Of a DNA stretch of 5,103 nucleotides, positions 1-4,838 are shown piece after piece. The DNA is taken from positions 1 through 5,103 of the forward strand of contig DAOVWV010000159.1 in the NCBI GenBank assembly GCA_030636485.1, given 5' to 3'. The notes below the pieces were generated by a model, which made no database searches, was not told the origin of the DNA, and saw only the letters and a program-made list of their open reading frames with translations. This DNA comes from Methyloprofundus sp. (GTDB lineage Bacteria; Pseudomonadota; Gammaproteobacteria; Methylococcales; Methylomonadaceae). A program made the position numbers and the translations under genes. Within the stretch, counting starts at the first letter, position 1. Each line of letters starts with the position of its first letter.

Positions 1-33
1 TAGATAGATCCCTGTGGTTGCGGAGGCTTGCAA

Positions 34-141
34 GTGACACAATTAACTGATATTGGGGTGCATATAAAAACCCATGGGCTGTCAATGCCAGCGGTAAAGG
101 CTATTGGCAATGCTGTTCAGTCTAAAAGCAGTGCTGATTGA
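34..141 (+). CDS. Possible short ORF or 3' remnant of a gene (weak)
   Basis: Frame 1 is open from position 4 to a TGA at 139-141 and would read IDPCGCGGLQ at its start and AVQSKSSAD at its end. An in-frame TAG at 1-3 means it cannot simply be the tail of a longer intact gene. The best start inside the window is GTG at 34, preceded by a GGAG at 22-25, giving about 35 residues. I do not recognise the peptide. It could be a decayed 3' end, a small protein or chance. A stem-loop followed by a short T run at 214-248 would suit plus-strand transcription ending here, convergent with the PilZ gene, but this is inference. Confidence 0.2.
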   Translation: MTQLTDIGVHIKTHGLSMPAVKAIGNAVQSKSSAD

Positions 142-203
142 TGTGTTTGTCATATACCGCAACTGCAAAAAAGGGACTAAGAGCAAACACATTCATCAGC
201 TCT
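130..203. repeat. Long imperfect inverted repeat
   Basis: Arms 130-149 and 184-203 are reverse complements at 17 of 20 positions, including an unbroken 9-bp run (GTGTTTG side against CAAACAC side), with a 34-base spacer. The left arm overlaps the TGA at 139-141. On the minus strand the right-hand end of the structure is followed shortly by a TTTT run, so it might help end transcription of the PilZ gene. The long loop is atypical for an intrinsic terminator. Confidence 0.45.
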
Positions 204-213
204 ACTGGTTAAC

Positions 214-248
214 CCTGTCCTGTGGTGATAAGGGGCAGGATAGATTTT
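214..248 (+). terminator. Candidate weak terminator, plus strand
   Basis: CCTGTCCT (214-221) can pair with GGGGCAGG (232-239) as an 8-bp stem with two G-U wobbles and a 10-base loop, followed after a few bases by TTTT at 245-248. The wobbles become A-C mismatches on the minus strand, so the structure favours plus-strand RNA. It would suit a gene ending at 141, but the T run is short and offset. Confidence 0.25.
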
Positions 249-618
249 ATCTATAGAACTCCAGAGATTGTTGGGTTTTATTGAGATAATCAGCGATTAA
301 AGGCAGTGACTTCCCATCAACAACGGAAAAGCTAATACCTGCTCCATCAGGGGGAGTGCTACTCTCTGAGGCGATAAAAGAAATAGTGCAGGGAATGAAA
401 ATATCAGTGTCAGCTACATTCATTCTCACTTCGCAATGATTAAATAAGCTGTTATCGTTAATTTCGGGCATTATCGTTTTTAGGTAGATGCCACCTAAGC
501 TGATATTTCCAATAACCCCGTAATGTTGCGCTCCATTGAGGATTAAAATACATTCATTTACAGCAGGAAATCGAGTATATTTTCGTTTTTCAATTATTTG
601 ATGCTTTATTGAGCTCAT
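247..618 (-). CDS. Single-domain PilZ protein (putative c-di-GMP receptor)
   Basis: This 123-residue protein is almost entirely one PilZ domain, a small beta-barrel that binds cyclic di-GMP and passes the signal to partners controlling motility, pili or exopolysaccharide. Both binding signatures are visible: RxxxR at R12-R16 (RKYTR) and the N-x-S-x-x-G motif at N38-S40-G43 (NISLGG). A GAGISF strand near residues 92-97 is also typical of the fold. There is no signal peptide, membrane segment or fused output domain, so it probably acts in the cytosol through protein contacts. The ATG at 618 is preceded by an AGGGGG ribosome site at 626-631 with 7-base spacing, which supports the start. It lies 98 bp downstream of lpxH on the same strand, with a hairpin between, so co-transcription is uncertain. 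Its target cannot be told from context. Confidence 0.88.
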   Translation of the reverse strand: MSSIKHQIIEKRKYTRFPAVNECILILNGAQHYGVIGNISLGGIYLKTIMPEINDNSLFNHCEVRMNVADTDIFIPCTISFIASESSTPPDGAGISFSVVDGKSLPLIADYLNKTQQSLEFYR

Positions 619-661
619 AATTAAACCCCCTACGTGTGACTATTAATTCCTCTTCATAATA

Positions 662-695
662 TTGTTGGCTTTAATGTGAAGCCTACAACGTTTTT
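662..695. terminator. Candidate stem-loop terminator between lpxH and the PilZ gene
   Basis: TTGT-T-GGCTT (662-671) pairs with AAGCC-T-ACAA (679-688): 5 bp, one T-T mismatch, then 4 bp, around a 7-base loop. Read on the plus strand it is followed by CG and TTTTT (691-695), but no plus-strand gene lies upstream. On the minus strand, where lpxH ends at 717, the same stem forms but is followed by TATTATG rather than a U run. It may attenuate read-through from lpxH into the PilZ gene. Confidence 0.35.
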
Positions 696-716
696 GGGTA
701 GAATGAAAGGTTTTTT

Positions 717-1442
717 TTAAATGGATTCCACTTTATATCCCGACTTCGACCAGCTTAGCAAACTCGCACTGTCTTTTTTCCATTCGGCAAGTACAAAACG
801 CTGTGTCTTTGCTCCCTGTAGCTGAAAATCATGTACGGCTGGCCTGTGAGTGTGGCCATGTATTAAACGCCTAGCCTGGTATTTTGCCATCACCTGTTCT
901 ATGGTCTGCTGGTTAACATCCATAATGTCCTGTGACTTTTTGCGTTTATGGAAATAACTGCGTAAGCGATACCAGCGTGCATATAACAGCCTGAATATCA
1001 GCGGTTTGGAGAGTACGTTGTCCTGCCATTCGGAAGTGTGTGATTTTAAGCGGAATGCCTGATAGGGTAAGTCATCAGTACAGAGTAAATCACCATGAGT
1101 GAGGAGGGTGGGAGTGTTATATAAATCAATGACACTGTATTCATCAAGTAGAGTGATTCCCGTTTCCCGACTAAAGCGTTCGCCAATTAAAAAGTCACGA
1201 TTACCGTGTATATAAAAAACAGCAGTCCCTTGCGAGGTCAGTGCTTTTAGGTGTTTTTTTATCTTTCTGATCGGAGGGCTAAAATCATCGTCACCTATCC
1301 AGGTATCAAATAAGTCGCCTAAAATATACAGGGCTTTTGCCTCTGTTGCGCGGCCGCTTAATAGCTTGATGAACTTACGTGTGACTTCGGGGCGCTCTAT
1401 GGTTAAATGTAAGTCTGAAATAAACAGGATTTCATTGCGCAT
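717..1442 (-). CDS. lpxH: UDP-2,3-diacylglucosamine diphosphatase LpxH
   Basis: LpxH is a peripheral membrane enzyme of the Raetz lipid A pathway. It hydrolyses UDP-2,3-diacylglucosamine to lipid X and UMP. It belongs to the calcineurin-like metallophosphatases, and the metal-site motifs are complete: D10-x-H12 (SDLHL), G42-D43, G80-N81-R82-D83, H116-G117-D118 and H195-G-H197-T-H199. All known E. coli ligand positions fit with a constant offset of +2. The ATG at 1442 gives 241 residues beginning MRNEILFISDLHL, against 240 in E. coli, and is chosen for family length. It has no clear Shine-Dalgarno. A GTG at 1475 would add 11 residues (MLSPFSIKLAT) and has AAGG eight bases upstream, so the longer form is possible. 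It lies about 230 bp downstream of ppiB on the same strand; the pair is adjacent in Pseudomonas as I recall. Confidence 0.96.
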   Translation of the reverse strand: MRNEILFISDLHLTIERPEVTRKFIKLLSGRATEAKALYILGDLFDTWIGDDDFSPPIRKIKKHLKALTSQGTAVFYIHGNRDFLIGERFSRETGITLLDEYSVIDLYNTPTLLTHGDLLCTDDLPYQAFRLKSHTSEWQDNVLSKPLIFRLLYARWYRLRSYFHKRKKSQDIMDVNQQTIEQVMAKYQARRLIHGHTHRPAVHDFQLQGAKTQRFVLAEWKKDSASLLSWSKSGYKVESI

Positions 1443-1470
1443 GGTGGCTAGCTTGATGGAGAAAGGGGAG

Positions 1471-1503
1471 AGCACTGCCAGACCTTAGGAGCTTGACAGT
1501 GCT
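1471..1503 (-). promoter_or_regulatory. Hairpin over the alternative lpxH start
   Basis: AGCACTG (1471-1477) and CAGTGCT (1497-1503) are exact inverse complements. In minus-strand RNA the stem extends to 9 bp with one G-U pair and leaves a 15-base loop. The loop holds an AAGG ribosome-site candidate and the 3' arm holds the GTG at 1475. It could modulate lpxH translation if that GTG is used, or be a weak barrier in the ppiB-lpxH mRNA. No U run follows, so it is not a standard terminator. Confidence 0.4.
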
Positions 1504-1556
1504 TGTTTGCTGTTAGAGCAAGTGGCTACCGATTTAAGACGGGACACCCTACAGGT

Positions 1557-1631
1557 TCTCGTTCCCACGCTCCGCGTCGCGGAACGCAGAGCGTTCCTGT
1601 ATGCATTCCTTTGCTGAGCATTGGAACGAGA
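1557..1631. repeat. REP-like palindromic intergenic element
   Basis: A 75-bp element is bounded by perfect 9-bp inverted ends, TCTCGTTCC (1557-1565) and GGAACGAGA (1623-1631). Nested palindromes lie inside: TCCGCG-T-CGCGGA (1571-1583) and ACGCTC/GAGCGT (1567-1572 with 1589-1594). GTTCC recurs at 1561 and 1593, and GGAAC at 1581 and 1623. It is clearly more GC-rich than its surroundings. The CGTTCCCACGCTCCGCGT core resembles a family of dispersed palindromes I recall in many gammaproteobacterial genomes, but I cannot confirm copy number from one window. It sits in the gap after ppiB and before lpxH, so it would be transcribed if the two share an mRNA and could stabilise the upstream message or block read-through. 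Confidence 0.7.
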
Positions 1632-1673
1632 TTGCGTGTTGTTTATCCCGTGTTAAGTGGGTCGCTGAGAAAG

Positions 1674-2255
1674 TTACTTAACAACTTCCGCTTTTTCAAT
1701 GACGATATCCGTTTTAGGAACATCTTGATGCCCACCGCGGTTGCCTGTTGGTGACTTCTCCATTGCATCAATCACATCCATGCCTTCAACGACTTTTCCA
1801 AACACAGTATAGCCCCAACCCTGTGATGTCTTGGAAGTATGGTTTAAGAAGTCATTATCCTTATAGTTGACAAAAAACTGTGACGATGCAGAATCAGGAA
1901 CGCCGGTACGTGCCATGGCAACAGTACCACGGTCATTTTTTAAGCCATTATCAGCTTCAATCTTAATGGTCGCATGTGTTGTTTTTTGGTTAAAACTTGT
2001 ATCAAAACCACCGCCTTGTGCCATAAAGCCAGGAATAATACGGTGAAAAACAGTGTTTGTATAAAAGCCTTCATTTACATAAGTAAGAAAGTTTTCTACT
2101 GTAATGGGCGCTTTTTCCGCATTAAGCTCAATAATAAAAGAACCGGCAGTGGTAGTGAATTTAACTTTTGTAAATGTATCTGACATTTTGTTTTCCGTTG
2201 AAAAAGAATGGCTTGAAGTAAAAGAAAGCATCAAAAAAAGGATTATAGAACGCAT
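1674..2255 (-). CDS. ppiB: Peptidyl-prolyl cis-trans isomerase, cyclophilin type, with signal peptide
   Basis: This cyclophilin of 193 residues catalyses cis-trans isomerisation of X-Pro bonds during folding. Active-site positions are present: F70-H71-R72, F77, Q80 in FHRIIPGFMAQGGG, then Q126-F127-F128 and F136-L137-N138-H139. The C-terminal half (QGWGY, HQDVPK) matches the cytosolic PpiB subtype better than PpiA. Yet the first 19 residues form a credible Sec signal peptide: R2, a hydrophobic run I4-F12, and a cleavage site after S17-F18-S19. The product is therefore probably periplasmic. The ATG at 2255 has a GAGAG site at 2261-2265. A second ATG (M24, at 2186) has GGAA seven bases upstream and would give a 170-residue cytosolic form close to E. 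coli PpiB (164). The gene diverges from cysS across a 130-bp gap. Naming it ppiA would also be defensible on localisation. Confidence 0.93.
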   Translation of the reverse strand: MRSIILFLMLSFTSSHSFSTENKMSDTFTKVKFTTTAGSFIIELNAEKAPITVENFLTYVNEGFYTNTVFHRIIPGFMAQGGGFDTSFNQKTTHATIKIEADNGLKNDRGTVAMARTGVPDSASSQFFVNYKDNDFLNHTSKTSQGWGYTVFGKVVEGMDVIDAMEKSPTGNRGGHQDVPKTDIVIEKAEVVK

Positions 2256-2385
2256 GGTACTCTCTGTAGATTAATGTAAATAGTGAATTTTATGTGTTTT
2301 TACCTTGAAAGAGAAGTGTTAATATTGGAAAATTGATTAATTAAGCTCATGCGGATGAGTCGGCAATCAACACACAAAGGCAAAA
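2256..2385. promoter_or_regulatory. Divergent ppiB-cysS promoter region
   Basis: The divergent gene orientation implies that promoters for both genes lie here, but none matches consensus well. For cysS, TTGAAA (2305-2310) with a 17-base spacer to GAAAAT (2328-2333) is the best pair I see. For ppiB, TTCTCT-17-TAAAAT on the minus strand (2310-2315 and 2287-2292) has a good -10 and a poor -35. The two candidates overlap. A small hairpin, CTCAT-GCGG-ATGAG (2346-2359), falls in the cysS leader. The cysS ribosome site is AAAGG at 2376-2380. No cysteine T-box or other riboswitch is apparent. Confidence 0.4.
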
Positions 2386-3774
2386 ATGTTAAAAATATAC
2401 AATACCCTAACACGCAGCAAAGAAGTTTTTACTCCGAGAGTCGCGGGTAAAGTGGGTATGTATGTCTGTGGAATGACAGTTTATGATTATTGTCATATAG
2501 GACATGCGCGGGTCATGGTGGTTTTTGATATTACCGCTCGTTATTTGCGTTATTCAGGCTATGAGCTTACTTATGTACGCAATGTGACCGATATAGACGA
2601 TAAAATCATTAAGCGCGCCAATGAAAATAAAGAAGAGATTGGTGTATTAACCGAGCGCTTTATTGAAGCCATGCATGAAGATGAGCGTGCATTGGCCGTG
2701 TTGCCACCGGATATGGAGCCGAGAGCGACAAAGTCAATGGATGATATTATCCTGATGATTACGGCGTTATTTGAAAAAGGCCTGGCCTATACGGGCAGTA
2801 ATGGTGATGTCTTTTATGCAGTGAATAAATTTGCCAATTATGGCGCTTTATCGGGTAAAAAACTGGATGAGTTGCAGGCAGGTGAGCGGGTTGAGGTTGA
2901 TCAGGCAAAGAAAGATCCTTTTGACTTTGTGTTATGGAAAAAAGCCAAGGCAGATGAGCCTTACTGGAACTCGCCTTGGGGAAGAGGCCGGCCTGGCTGG
3001 CATATAGAATGTTCCGCAATGGCTACACGCTGCCTGGGGCATCATTTTGATATACATGGCGGCGGCATGGATCTAGAATTCCCCCATCATGAAAATGAAA
3101 TAGCGCAATCAGAAGGCGCAACAGGTGAAAAATTTGTTAATACCTGGATGCACAATGGTTTTGTACGCATTAATGAAGAGAAAATGTCTAAATCACTGGG
3201 CAACTTCTTTACTGTCAGGGAAGTGCTAAAGCAATACCGCCCTGAAGTGGTACGCTATTTTGTTTTATCCAGCCACTATCGTAGTCCGCTTAATTATTCG
3301 GATGAACAATTGGACGATGCGGCAGCCGCGTTAACACGCCTATATACCGCCCTGCGTGATGTTGATATAGTGGCGGAAAGCAGCAAGACAGCTTATAGTG
3401 AACGTTTTAAGCAGGCAATGGATGATGATTTTAATACACCTATTGCCGTTGCGGTTTTATTTGATATGGCAAGAGAATTGAATAAAGAAAAAAAGAATGA
3501 TAGTGAGCTTGCAGGTCAGTTGGCCGGTGAATTAAAAGAGTTGTCTAATGTCTTAGGGATTTTACAAGACGATCCTGAAAGCTTTTTGCAGGAAGGTGAC
3601 CCAGTACAACAGGGTGGCTTGACTGAGCAGGATATTGAACAGTTAATAGCAGAGCGCAGTCAGGCAAAGCAGGATAAAGACTGGGCATTAGCCGATAAAA
3701 TTCGTGATGATTTAAAGCAGCAAGGCATAGTGCTGGAAGATATTACCTCTGGGACTAGCTGGCGACGTGAGTAA
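2386..3774 (+). CDS. cysS: Cysteinyl-tRNA synthetase
   Basis: CysS is a class I aminoacyl-tRNA synthetase that charges tRNA-Cys in the cytosol, using ATP and a zinc ion that selects the cysteine thiol. At 462 residues it matches E. coli CysS (461), with many identical blocks. The HIGH motif is at 37-40 and KMSKS at 266-270. The four zinc ligands fall at the E. coli positions C28, C209, H234 and E238, within [14 protein letters not shown] and FPHHENE. The C-terminal DALR-type helical domain and the terminal GTSWRRE segment are complete, so the gene looks intact. The ATG at 2386 has AAAGG six bases upstream. It is the first gene of the plus-strand group. The 74-bp gap before fchA contains a small bulged stem (3794-3812) without a U run, so co-transcription with fchA is likely. 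Confidence 0.98.
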   Translation: MLKIYNTLTRSKEVFTPRVAGKVGMYVCGMTVYDYCHIGHARVMVVFDITARYLRYSGYELTYVRNVTDIDDKIIKRANENKEEIGVLTERFIEAMHEDERALAVLPPDMEPRATKSMDDIILMITALFEKGLAYTGSNGDVFYAVNKFANYGALSGKKLDELQAGERVEVDQAKKDPFDFVLWKKAKADEPYWNSPWGRGRPGWHIECSAMATRCLGHHFDIHGGGMDLEFPHHENEIAQSEGATGEKFVNTWMHNGFVRINEEKMSKSLGNFFTVREVLKQYRPEVVRYFVLSSHYRSPLNYSDEQLDDAAAALTRLYTALRDVDIVAESSKTAYSERFKQAMDDDFNTPIAVAVLFDMARELNKEKKNDSELAGQLAGELKELSNVLGILQDDPESFLQEGDPVQQGGLTEQDIEQLIAERSQAKQDKDWALADKIRDDLKQQGIVLEDITSGTSWRRE

Positions 3775-3848
3775 TTGAAATAGCGAGCAGCAAAGGGGCA
3801 GTAATGCACCCTAGATAAATCACCAAGACAAATAAAATAAGGACTCGT

Positions 3849-4478
3849 GTGACTGAAATAAAAGATAAATCCATACAGCAATTTCTCGATGAACTGGCCA
3901 GTAAAGCACCTACACCAGGTGGCGGTAGCGCAGCGGCATTACTAGGCGCGCAGTCTGCTGCACTCACCAGTATGGTTTGCAATATCACCATCGGCAAGCC
4001 AAAATATCAGCACGTCGAAGCGGATATGCAGGCTTTGCTTGTTAAAGCCGAGCTATTGCGTACGACACTCACCGATATGATTAAAGCAGATGTCAATATC
4101 TTTGATCAGCTAATGGCAGCCTATGGCCTGGCAAAGGAAACAGAGCAGGAAAAAGCCACACGTAGCCAACACATTCAAAGTGTATTAAAAGAAGCGACAC
4201 TGGTTCCACTGGCGTGCGCCCAAGGCTGTGCCGAGGCGATACAGCTTAGTCAGGAAGCGGCTGACAAGGGTAACTTAAATGTTATCAGTGATGCAGGAGT
4301 AGCCGTTATGTCAGCCTATGCCGGATTAAAAAGTGCCGCATTAAATGTGTATATCAATACTGCCAGCCTAAAAGACAGAGTATTTGCAGCCGAAAAACTG
4401 GCAGAATTAGAATTGATATTGCAAGGTGCAGACATTAAATCAGAAGAGATTTACCAGTTGGTTAAAAATAAACTCTAA
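3849..4478 (+). CDS. fchA: FchA-type methenyltetrahydrofolate cyclohydrolase (FTCD_C family)
   Basis: This 209-residue protein is a stand-alone member of the cyclodeaminase/cyclohydrolase (FTCD C-terminal) family, an all-helical fold unrelated to FolD. FchA proteins convert 5,10-methenyl-tetrahydrofolate to 10-formyl-tetrahydrofolate, in the cytosol. The family signature PTPGGGSAAAL (21-31) is followed by TSMVCNITIGKPKY (40-53), then D81 in a DVNIFDQLMAAY segment and the downstream TEQEKATR (98-105). The GVAVMSAYAGLKSAALNVYIN block near 150-170 is also typical. There is no formiminotransferase domain. The start is GTG at 3849, with AAGGA at 3839-3843 and 5-base spacing; no in-frame ATG precedes it. 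The gene follows cysS and ends 15 bp before the tRNA promoter -35 box, with no terminator in between. Cyclohydrolase is the best-supported function; formimino-tetrahydrofolate cyclodeaminase or a related activity cannot be excluded from sequence alone. Confidence 0.87.
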   Translation: MTEIKDKSIQQFLDELASKAPTPGGGSAAALLGAQSAALTSMVCNITIGKPKYQHVEADMQALLVKAELLRTTLTDMIKADVNIFDQLMAAYGLAKETEQEKATRSQHIQSVLKEATLVPLACAQGCAEAIQLSQEAADKGNLNVISDAGVAVMSAYAGLKSAALNVYINTASLKDRVFAAEKLAELELILQGADIKSEEIYQLVKNKL

Positions 4479-4493
4479 AATGCTAAATAATTA

Positions 4494-4521
4494 TTGACGG
4501 CTTATAAAAAACAGCTATAAT
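4494..4521 (+). promoter_or_regulatory. Strong sigma70 promoter of the tRNA operon
   Basis: TTGACG (4494-4499) and TATAAT (4516-4521) are separated by 16 bases. The -35 matches consensus at five of six positions and the -10 is perfect. An AT-rich stretch precedes it. Transcription should begin near 4528, leaving a leader of roughly 45 bases before tRNA-Pro. This strength is normal for stable-RNA genes and lets the tRNAs be made independently of cysS-fchA. Confidence 0.88.
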
Positions 4522-4541
4522 AGTCAGCTCTTTAAGGCATT

Positions 4542-4560
4542 AATTACTAGCGTAGTAATT
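4542..4560 (+). repeat. Perfect leader hairpin before tRNA-Pro
   Basis: AATTACTA (4542-4549) and TAGTAATT (4553-4560) form a perfect 8-bp inverted repeat with a 3-base GCG loop. It lies in the transcribed leader between the promoter and the tRNA-Pro 5' end at 4575. It may protect the precursor or guide an endonuclease cut before RNase P processing. It could also be an operator, since it lies just downstream of the start site. Confidence 0.55.
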
Positions 4561-4574
4561 TAGTCAGAGTGTAT

Positions 4575-4651
4575 CGGGGTATAGCGCAGTTTGGTAGCGC
4601 GCCTGCTTTGGGAGCAGGATGTCGGGGGTTCGAATCCCTCTACCCCGACCA
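4575..4651 (+). tRNA. tRNA-Pro (UGG)
   Basis: A 77-base cloverleaf with encoded CCA. The acceptor stem CGGGGTA/TACCCCG is perfect. The anticodon arm CCTGC-TTTGGGA-GCAGG carries TGG at the anticodon. The T arm has GGGGG-TTCGAAT-CCCTC, with one G-U pair. The D arm is GCGC/GCGC around AGTTTGGTA. The UGG anticodon can read all or most proline codons when its wobble base is modified. First gene of the three-tRNA operon, nine bases before tRNA-Arg. Confidence 0.97.
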
Positions 4652-4660
4652 ATACAATAT

Positions 4661-4737
4661 GCGCTTGTAGCTCAGCTGGATAGAGCATCGGCCTTCTAAG
4701 CCGAGGGTCGCAGGTTCGACTCCTGCCAAGCGTACCA
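4661..4737 (+). tRNA. tRNA-Arg (UCU)
   Basis: A 77-base cloverleaf ending in encoded CCA (4735-4737). The anticodon arm TCGGC-CTTCTAA-GCCGA gives anticodon TCT, reading AGA and AGG. The D stem is GCTC/GAGC and the T arm is GCAGG-TTCGACT-CCTGC. The acceptor stem GCGCTTG/CAAGCGT ends in a G1-U72 wobble instead of G1-C72. The other six pairs are Watson-Crick, so the gene is probably functional. Confidence 0.96.
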
Positions 4738-4761
4738 TTGCTCTTAAGGATCCATCATTAT

Positions 4762-4838
4762 GGTGAGCGTAGCTCAGTTGGTAGAGTCCCGGATTGTGAT
4801 TCCGGTTGTCGCGGGTTCGAGCCCCGTCGTTCACCCCA
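4762..4838 (+). tRNA. tRNA-His (GUG)
   Basis: The cloverleaf has anticodon GTG in CCGGA-TTGTGAT-TCCGG. The acceptor stem GTGAGCG/CGTTCAC has one G-U pair. The extra 5' G (position -1, base 4762) faces C73 at 4835, the identity element read by histidyl-tRNA synthetase, and is encoded as usual in bacteria. CCA is encoded at 4836-4838. Last tRNA of the operon in view, 24 bases after tRNA-Arg. Confidence 0.96.

Noticed and set aside
141..212. 23-codon ORF whose ATG overlaps the TGA at 139-141
   Set aside because: The stop-start overlap looks like coupling, but the peptide is tiny and unrecognised and the frame runs through the inverted repeat, so chance is likelier.
1503..1754. Plus-strand ORF of 83 codons across the ppiB-lpxH gap
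   Set aside because: It translates the palindromic repeat (SRSHAPRRG-type peptide) and then runs antisense into the end of ppiB. No start context or family supports it.
2386..2460. Possible T-box or cysteine-responsive leader for cysS
   Set aside because: The leader is at most about 80 bases, with only a 5-bp hairpin and no T-box or terminator-antiterminator pair. T-boxes are also rare in proteobacteria.
3794..3812. Bulged stem-loop between cysS and fchA as a terminator
   Set aside because: The stem is only 4 + 2 bp with a bulged A and no U run, so it should not separate the two genes.
3755..3997. Minus-strand ORF of 80 codons over the cysS-fchA junction
   Set aside because: It is antisense to the conserved FchA N-terminus and has no recognisable protein features.
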